A stretch of 64,000 nucleotides of DNA from the NCBI GenBank assembly GCA_038380795.1, contig CM076264.1, positions 2,668,001 through 2,732,000 on the forward strand. Direction: 5' to 3'. Below the pieces are notes generated by a model. That model had not been told where the DNA came from and did not search any database. It saw only the letters and a program-made list of their open reading frames with translations. Source of the DNA: Pyrocephalus nanus. Taxonomy: Eukaryota > Chordata > Aves > Passeriformes > Tyrannidae. Numbering within the stretch: position 1 is the stretch's first letter; each line of letters opens with the position of its first letter. Shown in pieces: positions 1 through 12,905 of the stretch. The position numbers and the translations under genes were made by a program.

Positions 1-390
1 TCTCCCCCAGGATCCCTGTGGTTTAGGAGATGTGTTTTCCCGCTAATTTGCCATGTTTAGGTGTCCTGGGCCCTGCACGTCTCTGGGAGCAGAAGGCAAA
101 AGCCACAGCCATTAATATGCCTGGCTGTGGAGTCGAAGGCTGGGAGAAGATAAGGATTCTGTTCATTTTTCCTTAAGACAATGCGAAATGGCTCTTTTTT
201 TACAGGGAATCTCCCTGGCAAATCCTAGCGGCTGTTTGCCGGGACGGTGCTGTGTCTCCAAGGAGCCAACAGTCTTCTTTTTCCCCTCGGATGTAACCCG
301 GGCACGGCCTTGCTCCTGGAGTCATCAGCGCTCAGGGTGAACTTCCAGGACAGAGGGGTGAATCACTGAAGCATAAAAAGGGATCATTCC

Positions 391-930
391 TGTTTCCCGT
401 CTGCATCATCCCGAAAATCACACCCCCTCCTTGTGACAGCCACCGCTGTCCTGCCCTGCACCCGGGGCGGGGGAGGGGGACGACACACACTGAGCGGTGC
501 CACCGCTGCCCCAGGGGACAGCGCTGGTGTCCCAGGGGACAGTGCCCCAGGGCTGGGCACGAAGTGACAGCGGCTCCAGCTCTGCAGGAATTCTCCCCCC
601 GGCGCTTGTCCCGGTTTTTCCCCGCAGCGCGCCGCGGATGCGCTGGGAGGACGGGGGTGACACTGAGCGCCGTCTGTAACCGGAGACAAGGCGGCGATTC
701 AGGGGCCGTCGCTGTTGATGCGCCAGGGGCACAAAGGCGCGATTGAAGCGGAGCGGGATGAAATTGCAGCCCGGGGCCGGGGCCCTGGTCCCCTGAGCTG
801 CTGCAGCGGTGGCAGCTTCAAATCTGACCCCTGGGCGGATCTGGGTGTAAAGGAGTCGGTGATGGCAAGGGAACGAGGCATAAATTTAGAGCCGGGGTGT
901 GCGGGCAGAAGCTCGTTTTGGATGGGGGAA
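391..930. promoter_or_regulatory. CpG-rich block (candidate small CpG island)
   Basis: Between roughly 420 and 850 the DNA is GC-rich with many CpG dinucleotides, including GCGCGCCGCGG near 625 and several GGCGCG/GCGG clusters, while the surrounding DNA is AT-richer and CpG-poor. It also has a G-rich stretch near 463-482 able to form a quadruplex. No gene can be tied to it. Overlapping open frames on both strands are expected in GC-rich DNA and look non-coding. It could be an orphan CpG island, an enhancer or the promoter of an unseen transcript. Confidence 0.45.
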
Positions 931-3440
931 TAACGTCCATCTGTGCACACATAACCCCAAAATTACCAGTTCTTCTCCTCTCAGCCTTGGCAAATAAGGG
1001 TGGCCTTAGGCAGAGCTGATTGCTAGGTATGCAAAAACCTGCATGAGACCTCCAAGGCTCTGTGTTACCCCTTTATTCTGTTGCATCCTCCCTCTCAAAG
1101 GTGTGTTTTTAAACCCCTTTTTTTTCAATTGAGGAATTCCTCATCTTCCTGGGTGGGGAATGAGCACATTTTCCCAGAATGTTCCCTTGCAAGATGGACG
1201 TGGACTGTGTGGAATAAATTACATAGTCAGGTACTGAATGCTGAGGGACAGGTGGCCGCTCAAGACTTCAGTGTGCTCCTTTCCTCTGTCTTAGCTCGGG
1301 AAGGGTGCAGATGGTTCACCAAATATCACAAATAATGTGTCATTCCTGATAAATTAAAACACTCCTCAAGGCAACTTTGAAGGTTGTTCAAAGCATCCGT
1401 GGCACTGTTGAATTGCTTTTCTCGGTGACATCCATCTTCAACCCAAGCAAATTCTGCAGTGTTTTTAAGAAGAAATTAAAAAATGAGTTGGCACTGAAAG
1501 GTTGAACAGGAATTCTGCTTGCCTGGACCTTGCTCCTTACCAAGGCCTTGGGAATGATTCTTCCGAGGTTCTGGATGCATTTCAGTGCACAAGGTGGGAT
1601 ATTTACCTCTGCCAGACCGTGCTGTTTGACTGCTTCTGTATAGGACAAATCATTGCAAAGGAGATGAAAACACATGCTAGGGATGGCCTGAAGCTCCAGG
1701 GACTGGATTGCACTCACACCAAAATGTAGCTTGTCAGAAAAGCTGCCCTGCAAAGCCACAGCTCCGTTGTGGCATTTGAGAGAGGCTGGAGAGGCTGGAG
1801 AAAACACAGGGGGCCTAAATCTCCTGCTACAGCTGATGTTGGTGGAGGTATTCCCCAAATCCTCACCCCTCTGACGTGAGCTCATGTTTTAGGTGCAGGT
1901 ACTGTTTGTGTGTATGACACCACACGTCCAAAGTGTTTGTTGCCTGCGGCAAGAGAGGGGCTTTTTAGAGCTTTTAATAAATTTTTCATTGCCTGTCCAT
2001 GCTTTATCAGGCTCCAGGCTGGAAGCTGGCTCAGTAAAAACGTGTGCCAGGTGGCTGATGAGTATAAATTGCTGAACAGTGTGGGCCTGGGAGGCTGGAA
2101 GGTGCAGGAGAGACACAGCTCTGTCTTCCAGGCTGAGGAACTGGACTGTGAAATTAAGCACAGGGTTTTGCAGCCTTGTTGTTTGGCCTTGCACTGCTTG
2201 GGGTTCCACCGCTGTGGGCACGCTCGGGTAGTGAAGATGCCCAAAGAGGTAAGAAATCCCCCGTGACACGGACAAAAAGCATGGAAAAGCTACAGGAAGG
2301 AGGTCAGAGAGTGCAGGAGCCGGTGTGGCTGTAGGAAAGGCTTTGGCAAATCCAGGTGTTATCCAAAGGGCACGCAGGATGAGGAGGGGATGTTCGGGGG
2401 AAGCCACAGGTGTGGCTGGAGGGACACCTGAGTGGGTGTGAGGGGACAGAAACCATCCTGGGCATCCAAATTTTCTTCCCCCCTGGAGGAAAATGTGACT
2501 TTCACAGACTCTGAACTTTGGCTTGGCATTGGTTTTATATTAAAGCAAATGAGGTAAATCATAAACATTTTAACAGTGGCTGCCCAAACAGGGAAAAGGA
2601 AATCTATTTTATTCCCTAGTGGGTGGCCAAATCACTCTCTCTACAAATAAATATTTACAGGAATTATCAGCTTACAGATAATTCCAAAGGACAGAGCGAT
2701 TGCAAAGCAAAATGTGTAAATATTTTCCAAATTAATTGCTGCTGGTTCCCAGTGTAGCAGATGGAAAAATTTCTGTGAAAATGTTCCTCTATTGCTCACC
2801 ACATATATTAAGAACTTACTCAAATCTGTTATTAATGAGGGTTTAACACAGGTTACTCTTTTTTCCTCTTTTCCTACGTGCCATGAAGATTAAATCAGAA
2901 CCGATCTTTGCATTTGAATTCAACCCCAAAAAAGTGCCATACTGGGCAGCCTTAGGGCTGTGCTACAGCAAATGTGCCTGAAACCACACATTTTGACCAG
3001 ACTGTGTCATTCGCTGGTGAAAAGAATGAATGGCCTTGCTTATTCATTGTCTGAAGCACCTTTAGAATAAATCCCAATATGCAGTTTTTGAATCCTCCCT
3101 GTAAATATGAGGTTCCATTGCTGTGCTTTGCCCATCTTTGGAGCTCTGGCAGGGGGGAGCGGTGGGGGCTGAGGTGGTGGCCAGCAGCCCTGCCATCAGT
3201 AGACAATAGACCTCCTTAGGGAAACAAATCCCCTTGTCATCGAGGGATTTGTGGGAATTAGGGAATGAAACCATTGGTTTAGTTAATTTTTTTCTGTGGA
3301 AAATGCTTTGATATGATTCCTTTGGGGTTTTTGGGGAGTGACCATCTGTGTAGGTGCAAGTGCCTTAACAGTGAGCAGTGAAAAGAAAAGAAGCACAGGG
3401 TTCCCTATGGTCCTTTACAGGCAGCTCACTTGCTGTGGCA

Positions 3441-3584
3441 TCCCTGCAAGTGTCCAAGGCCAGGCTGGACAGGGCTTGGAGCAACCTGGGCTGGTGGAAG
3501 GTGTCCCCCCCTTACGTCAGGGAGATGGACCTGGATGGTATTTAAAGTCCCTTCCCATCCAAACCATTCTATGGTTCCGTGATT
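3441..3584 (+). mobile_element. CR1 LINE 3' fragment
   Basis: The sequence reads CAAGGCCAGGCTGGACAGGG, GCTTGGAGCAACCTGGGCTG and ends CTTCCCATCCAAACCATTCT followed by ATGGTTCCGTGATT. This matches the 3' end of avian CR1 elements, which close with short ATTCTATG-like repeats. It is 5'-truncated and lies on the plus strand. It has no coding capacity. Confidence 0.9.
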
Positions 3585-4528
3585 ACCTCACTTCAAATAT
3601 TATTCTCCTTCAAAACAACGACCAGTGTCTCTCCCACGTGGCTGCAAAGCCTTCAGACGTGCTGCAGAGAGCCACAGTTTAGTTCCAGTCCATCCCTTCC
3701 CAGGAATCATCCTAACAGGGTGCAAAACAAAAGCGGGGGAGGCAAAGGACAGCGTGCTCCTCCCCAGGAAGAGATTCAGGTTACTGGAGGGATTCGAACA
3801 AGGAATATTCCTCGTGCTGCAGGGCTCGTCATTCCACAGGAAAAAATATTGTGGTGTGCCAAAATCACATCTTTACGCTGTGAGTGAAGTTTTCCAGTTC
3901 GCCTCCCTCGCTTGCTATTCACTTCCACGTCCTCCTGGCGGGGCTGTTTTATCTGTAAAGGGAGAAAAAGAGGTACTCAACGTGCTTCAAATAACCTCCC
4001 TCCAATTAGGAGCCGAGTGGGAAGCGCTCCCGCAAAACGTCCCTTGGAGTTCATAAAAGCTGGACATCAAGAATTATGAAATTATTTAAGGTTTTATTTT
4101 CGGCTGCTGGAACAACACGAGATAAATCAGGGCAGCGACACGATGCCTTCCAAGTGTCTGGATCCAAGGCTTTGGCAGCTCTGTGTGCATCTGTGTCACA
4201 GGGAGAGGATCCATTTCCCTTTCATTCACATGCAGATTGCTCCCGCAATATGCTGGGAGCTGACACATCTGATGTTTGGAGGGTAAACATTTACAGAACA
4301 AAGTATTATAGCTCCCAAAATAATTTAAAAATTGGCCTCGCTGCAAACGATGCTGAGTGATGATCATCTGCGGGCCCGAGGGGAGGCAATTAGGATCCCT
4401 CGGAGTCAGCAGAGCTCTGGGAGAGGGGGAGAGGAGGCCTGGGGGAGCCTGGGCCTGCAGGGGAGGAAGAGGAGGAAAGCCAGAGATCCAGCTGTATCCC
4501 AAGCTGCATCAGTTCCTTCCTCCCTAGG

Positions 4529-4707
4529 AGGGAGGTGATGCCCTGGCACAGGTTGCCCAGAGAAGCTGTGGCTGCCCCGTCCCTGGGAGTGTCCAGGTCC
4601 AGGATGGATGGTGCTTGGAGCAACCTGGGATAGTGGGAGGTGTCCCTGCCCATGGCAGGGGGTGAGACTAGGTGATCTTTAAGGTCTCTTCCAACCCAAG
4701 CCATTCC
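4529..4707 (+). mobile_element. CR1 LINE 3' fragment
   Basis: This holds the CR1 pattern GGAGGTGATGCCCTGGCACA, GGTTGCCCAGAGAAGCTGTG and CTTGGAGCAACCTGGGATAG, ending GATCTTTAAGGTCTCTTCCA then ACCCAAGCCATTCC. It is the longest CR1 relic in the window, in the same orientation as the copy about 1 kb upstream but less truncated, so they are separate insertions rather than one element. Confidence 0.92.
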
Positions 4708-6918
4708 AGGAAATCAGTGATCTGGCATCAGCTCCTGCCTGAAAGCCCTGTTTGTGTCACCCAGAGCTGGCCCTCCCCGAGGCCGAGGGAACTGGTTTTA
4801 TCCAGGGGACAATTAATTCAGGTCCCATTAAACCTCCCCCAGTGTTACAGTCAAGGATATTCCACTGCCAGACCGGAGTCAAAGTGCTCAGGTTGAAAAC
4901 CCTCCAGGGAAAATGTTCCCGTGGAAAACTTTTCTCCCAGTGAAGGGTGGAGGAGAGGAAGATCCAGTGGGATCTCACAGCCTGAGGACAATCAGCCCTG
5001 GGCACAGTGGGGGATGAGGAGGACGTGGCTCTGCCCAGCTCCTCCTATTCGCTCTGTGGGCACAGACAGGAATCAATAGTGGGAATTGTGAGGGATGTGG
5101 GACAAACAGAGGAAAGGGAAAAGAAGGAACAGTCCGAGTTCTTCGCTCATGTGGAGTCTGTTGATCACTTATTGAATTACACCCATTGTGTGATTTGAAA
5201 GAACTCCTCCTTTTATCTCGACAGCCATCGGGATCCAAACAGTAATAAAACTCTGCTGACAGGTGCCACAAAGGTGACTTTGTTTCCAGAGCCCCTCTTA
5301 AATTTCTGCTGGATCAGAGAGCAAACAAACCCCAGGAAGTTCTCACCAGGCCAGCGTAGGAAGAGCAGGAGTGTTGCAAATGCTCATTTTGGTTTTGGCT
5401 GACGCTGCTGGAGGACAGAAGAGGTGATTTAGTGGCACATTCTGTGGATGCTCATCCTGCAGGAGCCAGGAGCTGAGGTGGGGAGGGCGATGGGATGACG
5501 GCAGCTCCGTAGGGATGACTCAGAGCCTCGGTCTGCTCCACCAGCCCTGCTCAAAGCCCCTGGGATTTATGAGGATTTGAGCAAAACCTCTTGTCAGGGC
5601 GAGGCAGGAGCAGTCACGGCACTGTCCAATCTCACCTTACTGCTGATGTCTGAAGGCAGTGCAACATCCCAATAAAAAATGCAATTTCATGGATGTCCTT
5701 GGGTGCGAACAGGATTTCAGGGAGCTGTGTGGAGGGGATTCTGTTTCCCTCCCACCTTGCTGGAATACAGCAAACTTAGGCAGGCAGCCTGGAGAGGGCA
5801 CCTGATAATTTGGGGATCGCTGAGGATGGCGTAGGATTAAAATGCTCATACTGATAAATTGCCAGTCACTGCCTGTCAGGGGGCAGAACAAGGATCACCA
5901 CATCCTGACACCGGCTGTATAAACACTCTCTCTGTACCTGTATGGAGTCTCTGGATATTTTATCACGTGTTCTGACTCAGTACAAGGCATTTTATAATGA
6001 GAGTAGCAGGTGGCCCTGCAAGAGCAGAGCCTCCTACCTGGCAGCGCAGGATTAATCCATAAAAAATAAAGCCAGGTCCTCTCTTTGGCAGCTTGTAAGC
6101 ATTCCAGGCGTTGGGATGTCACAGGCTTTATGACAGCTCTGAGCTTAAGGGCTGAGAAAGAAATATCTGTCTTCAAGGGTTTAATTCTAAGCTTTTAGAG
6201 GTGATAAACTCTGAGGGGGAGGTTTTCCGGGGCCACGTTCCTTGTGTGGTGTCTGAGGTGAGTCTCAGCTCCTGTGTGTGCAAAACAAGGGTTTGGTACC
6301 TGCGTGGGGAAATGCTGAGCCCTAAAATGGGGCCTGATTCCAATTTCAACTTGTTAAAGTGCAAAGTAGCTCCTGCAAGATTGATGGAGCCGGGTCAGGG
6401 AAGGAGCCGAGTGCGGCACGGTGGGATGTGCCGGCGGGAGGAACGGTCAGGCTCCTCACTGTTCTGCTCCCAGCAATGATCTGAACACCAGCAGATTTCC
6501 CAGCTCAGTGACTTCCTGAACTGCTGCTGGAGCTCCCAGGAGAAGCCCTGGAGTGACCTTGTTGCATCCCTTTTTTGCCGGGGAGCAGGGTCTGTCAGTC
6601 TCCTGTTCTTCCAGCGGTGACAGGCCAGGGGTCAAGGCTCCCACACGGAGTCTGCTGTGAGTCAGCAGATCAGAACAGCTTGGATTTAACTTTTATTTAT
6701 GCCTGAAGCATTCAATGACCATTTATTCGTCTCCTCGTGTTCTCAGAGCAGAAATTTGGCACCGACTTTTTTTTTTTTTCTTTTCTTCTAAATTTATTCT
6801 TAATTCTGCTTTTGTGTGTCAGCTGATCACATCAGAGCCATGTGCCTGGATCCAGTAGTTCTTCTGTCCTTGGCACTGGGAGGTGTGTGGGGAGAGGAGA
6901 GACAGCGCTGTGTATTGT

Positions 6919-7064
6919 CACAGAATCCCAGAATGGTTTGGGTTGGAAGGAACCCTAAAACCATCTCATTCCACCCCCTGCCATGGGCAGGAACACCTTC
7001 CACTAGCCCAGGTTGCTCCAGGCCCCGTCCAGCCTGGCCTTGGACACTTCCAGGGACAGGGCAC
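6919..7064 (-). mobile_element. CR1 LINE 3' fragment
   Basis: The plus strand begins CACAGAATCCCAGAATGGTT and continues GGGTTGGAAGGAACCCTAAA, then the CCATGGGCAGGAACACCTTC block and TTGCTCCAGGCCCCGTCCAG. This is the reverse complement of a CR1 3' end, so the element lies on the minus strand. Confidence 0.92.
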
Positions 7065-7803
7065 TACTCAAGATTCTTTGGATTTCAGCTCATATCCACC
7101 ATAATTCTCCAGAATTCTTCCAGGTCTTTTTTTTCCCCCAAAGCTTTCCTGCTTTTATTTGTGGGCAGACAAGGAGTAAATAGAGACATTTGTAATCCTC
7201 AGGATGTATTTTAAGATTCCTTAACTATCCTAAAGTTCACCAGTTTAACGCCGTATCACCCAGAAATAACATTTTGTTAAGCAAGTCTCAAGACTTTATG
7301 GCCTTCCAGCTGGTGGGATTTTTTTTTTCTCCAGAGGGCATTAAAGAGATCTGTGTCTTCTCCAGCACATCTTTTGTGGCCTCCGAGTTGATTTTGCCGA
7401 GCGCATCCGCGCGGTCTCCAGGCAGGAACAGATTGCTGCTATTAACCTCACGATGGAACTTGCTATTAACATATGTATAAGTAGGATATCAGTGATTAAC
7501 AGATGCTGTGAGTTTGTCCCCTGTGTGGGCCTGGCTGGGAAATTTCCAGTTTAGAAAATTGCAGCGAGGGAAAGGTTGAAGAAAACCAAGCGATTTTTGT
7601 CAGGGAGGGAGCAAAAAGGCAGGGAGAAAGAGGAAAGGTGGAAGGGGTGATGTCGTGGAAAAGGGTGTAAGAAAATGGACAAAAATCAGCTGTCTTCCCT
7701 GGACAGTGGAGAACAGGGAGAAGTGCCTTTTTGGGGGGAGTAGGATGGGGTTTGATTTGTCAGTTTAGGTTTTTAAAATGTGTTTACACATTATGGGGAG
7801 TGA

Positions 7804-7828
7804 CGTGTGTGTGTGTGTGTGAGAGAGA
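7804..7828. repeat. GT microsatellite passing into GA repeat
   Basis: About eight GT units are followed by four GA units, just after TGACGT. The tract is short and ordinary for non-coding vertebrate DNA. Confidence 0.9.
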
Positions 7829-8866
7829 CTGGAGGGAAATGGTCCAGCTCTCTGTTTGCCTTGGGCTGCTGCAAAATAAATGAGCAAGGTGGCACTGTGG
7901 GGCTTCTTACCCTGGGAGAAGGTGTATGTGGCTTTTCAGCTCTGCTTTTCTGCTTTACTCACTGCTACCTCTCTTATCTTACTTGAAATAGATATAAAAT
8001 ACTCGGTCCGTTTAAAAAAAAAAGAAAAGAAAAAAGGAAGGAAATTCATTTGAACCTGATTAAATATCCATCAGGAAAGAACAGTAAATGCTGAGAGTGT
8101 TTAAGCTCTGAATGGTGCAGACAGAAAAGTTACAGCCCTTCTGCACCAGCAGATGAACACCTTTCTGGAGAGCTGAACTGGGTTTAGTGAGAGAGAAGCC
8201 CAGGAGAGGGGAAGGGAGGGGAGGAAAAGTCCTCTCTTGAGGGTATTTTTTGCCCTCTTTTTTACTGACAGTCTTGGGTGAATTCCTGCTGGTTTCTCAT
8301 TTCTAAGGGAAGGGGCTCTGGCCAGCCCAGAGGAGGGAGGGGAGCTCTGAATACCCGATCGTATCTCACGCTCCGAACAAAGCTTCCAAAGGGAGAACCT
8401 GTTCGATACTCAGTCAGCCAAAACGAGCCATAGTGTTTATTCCCAGGGCTCTGTCTTCCCTAAATACCAGATCTCTGGAACTATCCAAAGGTGCTTCCAG
8501 CCCAAGAACCGTGCCTTTGACAGCAATAAAAGACAGGCACCCACAGATAACTCTTCCACAATAGTTTTATAGCCGGTTAATCAATATATCACAACGGACA
8601 CACTGCCTTTTATTTGCTGTTTATACACCACCCAGGATCCTGGTATATAGTGTTGACGCCAGCACAAGGATGCAGGGGCTCGGAGATCAATAGGAAACAC
8701 TTCTTCAGGGGTATTGATTACCCAGAAAGGGACGAGGATAAATTTTCGTGTATTATCCCTCCATCTCCGAGCCTGTTAAAAGGAAAGAAATGCCCTATTT
8801 TCCTTCTCTATTTCTCTCTTCTGAGAAGATAAAAAAAGGTGGCAAGAACATGAGGATGTTGGGTCT

Positions 8867-8882
8867 TTTTTTTTTTTTTTTG
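8867..8882. repeat. Poly-T tract
   Basis: This is a homopolymer of about 16 T in the 3' flank, with no retroelement body recognised next to it. Confidence 0.85.
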
Positions 8883-11756
8883 GGTGGGCAAATCTAATGT
8901 GTTTCTTTTGTGACCTTTTGTCCTCTTTCCCCGTCTTGGGAGGAGAGAAAAACAAGGATGACAGCTAAAAGGGAGGGAATGCCAGGAGAGGGGGAAAAAA
9001 GCAACCCCCAGCCCCGAAAAGGCAACTCCTGACATTCTTTTATTAATCTAATCAGCGTTTGGCTTAGCAGTGAATTACTGAAAAAGTGAATTGAATTACT
9101 TTTCATTGGTATGGAAAGTGGGAGCCCGCTTTCCGCAGGCTTCCGGAGCGCCGGGATCTAACCTCATTCCTGCAGGCACCGGAGACCTGGCTTTGGCACA
9201 ACTTTTCCCACTCAAAATGCAGTGGCTCCGGGTGTGCTCAGCATATTTGGGAATTAGGAGAGCAGGAGGGCCACCCCTCAAGGACGCTCATCCCGGGTTT
9301 GTCTCCTGAATTCCGCTGCAGGAGCTGGAATTGTTTCCATCAGCAAGCGCCTCTCGTGTTTCGGGGAGGCTCTGTGACAAGTGAAGGACACGAATGACAC
9401 AAGTGGAATATTCCAGCTGGGTGTCTTGAGTCAGATGTAGTTATTGCAGTTAACTTTGGGAGGTGTGGGGATGGGGTTGGTGGTGCTGATGAGTTACCAG
9501 TTTGAACTTCCTGTAGGGATTCAGAGCGTGGCCGTGGCTCTGTTTTATGGAACCGGCTGCAGGCCGTGGCACCTCCTTTTCCTGCCTTTCCAGTGCACGT
9601 GGTGGAGGATGAAAATGATGCATAGGCATGGGGAGGTCACAGTTTGTTTATTTTATCGATGTTTCCTCAGGCGTTTAGTTACATCGGGCTTTTGTTTGTT
9701 TGTTTTTGTTTTAAATAACTGCTTGGGAGAAGTGAAAAAAGCTTGACTTCGTTCCCTTGACTTCCCTGCGCTGCCCGGGCTGTGCAGGCAGGCTGGTCCC
9801 TGCATCCCCAGATGGAGAGGCCAGGTTCCAGGTGCCCTTTGGAAAAGAGGGACTGTAGCTCTGCAGCAACACCAGCAGTCAGTCAGGTCAGAGAGGAGCT
9901 GAGGCCCAGCCACTGCACCCCCTGGACACCCCGTTTATGGCATACCCCCCTAGTCTTCCTGGGAATGTTTGCAGGGATGTGAATTCCAGCTGGGAGGGTG
10001 CCACAGGAGCGGAGAGGCATCAGTAAAAGAACTGCCTGCTGGAGGAAAAAAAAAAAAAGAAGTTTCTTCCTTTCCACAGGTTGGAAATTGGGCCTCCAGT
10101 GGTGCTGTCTCTGAGTTTCCAAACCTGCCCATCACTGCACGCTCTGCTAATTCCTGGTGAAGTCCCCCCATTCTGGCTTTTCCATGCGTATGCTGGCAAC
10201 AGTGAAGGGTTAGGAGGGATTTGGGAACCTGGGTGAATGGGATGAGTTTATTTTAGTCCCCTTCACCTTTAAATTTTTCATGCTGCAAGGACAAAATAAG
10301 AAAAGGTGGCTGCTTTCTCCCACTGCGGGTGAGGCAGGATGAGTCAGCACAGCCCCCCCTGCCCCGTGCCATGTCCCTGGCACTTGGCAATCGTCCCCAC
10401 CAGCACACCCGGACTCCAGGAGCAGACATCCAATTCATCACAGTCTAATCACACCAGGACAAGGCTCTGGCTGCTCCAGCAACAGGGAGAGGGGTGTAAA
10501 TTATGCCACCCAATCTCAGGAAGGCGGCGGGAAAGGCAGTCCATCAAAAGGCCGTTCCGTGGCACGCACGGCTCGCGGGCAGGCAGGGCAGTGCCAGCTC
10601 TGCCTGGGGACAGATTTAGTGGCAGAGCCCTGAGGAATTACTGCTGATTGCTGTTCTCACATTCCTCTCTCCCCACGGACACAGGCGGGCACTCGGCAGC
10701 CCTGGGTTAGATCATCCCCCGGCCCCCTGTGAGACCACTCGGAGCAGCAGCTGGAAATACTCAGGTGTGGCCTCATGGGAAATCACAAAGGAGACAAATA
10801 CTTGATTTAAGACCATTCTACTCCCTCAAAAAAACCCCAAACCAACAAAAACAAACCACCAAACCTAAAAATTGGAGCTCAGACACAAAATGTATCTACA
10901 AGTTGCCTGTTTACACCCCAACTTCCCTGTTTCCCAAACAATCCCTCAAGTCATCTTTGCGGGAGGCAAAGTCTTGCTGCTTTCCTTCTGGTATCTCATA
11001 CTGATTTTCTTTGGAATATTGTTACTGGGACACAACTGGGAGCAAAGACCTCAAAATAATGTCATCATCAGTGCTGCCGGGCTTTTCTGGGCTTTGTTTT
11101 GTTGGGGTTTTGGGAGGAACGCTCTTTTGCCCTAACATTGTTTTTTGTGCTGGTTTTGCTTATTTTGCCTTTTTTTTTCCCAAGTGATTTACGAATGTCT
11201 CTGTCATCCTTTCATTCCTTCTGAAAAAGCTTTGTGTGTTTGAAGAAGCTGCAGCATGTCAGAATAAAGTGCAAATACCCACTTCAAGGCTCTAACAAGT
11301 TCAGTGCCACTAAGAGCCTTTGATTCCTGCATTTCACTGTGTCTCATTGGATTATAATAATCCTATCCTTCCTTGTTTCTCGGGCTCTGCTTTCCATACT
11401 TGCCTTGCACTTAATTAAAAGTGCCTCCTTTGCTGCTGGGCTGGTGAAACAAAGGCTGACACGTGGGGGAACTTTGCATCTTGAGGGATGTTATTTTTAA
11501 CCTCCCAAACACAGCAGCTATATACATACATTTATCCCATTCCCCACTTTTCCCTTGGGTAAAGAAAGATTCATGACAAGCCCCAAAAAAGTGAAAAGTT
11601 ACTTTGTGAATCTGCTGTTAAACGTTTGCAAGGTATCTGGAGATGGAGGGAAAGGAAAGGTTCAATGCTGTGCTGGTTCTTAGCTAAATTTGGCTAAACT
11701 GCTATTCATGTCTTGGCAAAGCTTTCCCCACCTCCCCTTTCTCTTTTAATGGTAGC

Positions 11757-11812
11757 GTTTGGACTTGGTGCTCTCAGAGATCTTTTCCAACCTTGATGAT
11801 TCTCTGATTTTA
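11757..11812 (+). mobile_element. Short CR1-like 3' terminus
   Basis: The stretch TTTGGACTTGGTGCTCTCAG, AGATCTTTTCCAACCTTGAT and GATTCTCTGATTTT matches the common CR1 ending in which a ...TTTTCCAACCT block precedes ATTCTNTGATT repeats. It is only about 55 bases long and diverged. Confidence 0.75.
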
Positions 11813-12858
11813 TTGTTAGTGATGAGTTTGGTCTTTTACCCACCACCACGAGATGCTGCGAGGAGACAAAGCAAAGAAAATGTACTCTTGGCACCATATC
11901 TGTGGTTACATTTTGAGTTGGCAGCTGCTTTGAGGCCCAATATCTGATTTTAAGGTCTATGTTATTCATGTTTTACTTTTCTGGGAACTTCCAGCTGCTG
12001 CAGTTGAGAAAACTCCTTCAAATGTTGCGAGTACCTGCAGGTATTTCCAGCCCTAATTGCCTTATTTCGGGTTTGCTCCATTCAGCTCCACTCAGTGGAG
12101 TGTATTTTCCTGCGTGGTCTGTGACTCAAGACCCTTGAGTCATCCTGGCTTCTTGGGATCAGCCAAAGGATTTTAGGGCATTATGCTCCTCATTCCTGAA
12201 GCGGTGATTTGGGATTTTTGAGATTAGGGTGGCTTTTCCCTTTGATTCCTACTTTCTCCTTTGATCCCTATTTTCTGTTTCCCGCGGTGCTAGAAGTGCA
12301 GATCTGGACATGGCCCTCCTGTGCCCTGGCTGTACCTACAGCCACGTGGCTGGCTTTTCCAGGGGCTCCTCCCAAGTTTTCTGGAGGCTCCTCCTAAGTG
12401 TTTCCATCCCGGTCTATCCGGTCGTTCCGATGGCTGTCATCTCTGCTCCAGTGGATAAGGGAGAGTGTTTAAACTCTGCCACCATAATAGGATTACTCTT
12501 TTAAACCCGGAATGATTCCAGCTTCAGAGAGGCGTTTTTGAAATCAGATTTGGATTCCCACGGCTTTTGATTATTTTGGGAAGCTGGAGAGAGCGACGGT
12601 GCGATTCCTCCAGCTAATTGCGGCCAGGCACACACGGCATGGGCTCCGTGCTGGAAGGAGCAGGGCTTTGGCTTTCCCAGGCAGTCTGCAACCAGAGAAA
12701 CCCCTCTGCTGTCAGAGAGGGCAGGACCTCCAGGGGTGATCGTGTCCACAGAGCCCAGGGGCTCCCACAGCAGTGGGAATTCCCAGTAAAGCTCTGCCGG
12801 GCTGATTTGTCTTCCAGCAGTTCTGGCTCATGTGTGAAAGCAGCTCCCTCCTCCATGG

Positions 12859-12905
12859 GATCACAGACTGGTTTGGGTTGGAAGGGACCTTAAAGATCAT
12901 TTAGG
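12859..12905 (-). mobile_element. Short CR1 3' terminus
   Basis: The plus strand reads ATCACAGACTGGTTTGGGTT, GGAAGGGACCTTAAAGATCA then TTTAG, which is the reverse complement of the last bases of a CR1 element. Only the extreme 3' end is kept. Confidence 0.85.

Noticed and set aside
1388..1885. A 165-codon minus-strand open frame in the 3' flank
   Set aside because: Composition and lack of motifs suggest chance, and a plus-strand open frame overlaps it. No splice or promoter signal supports it.
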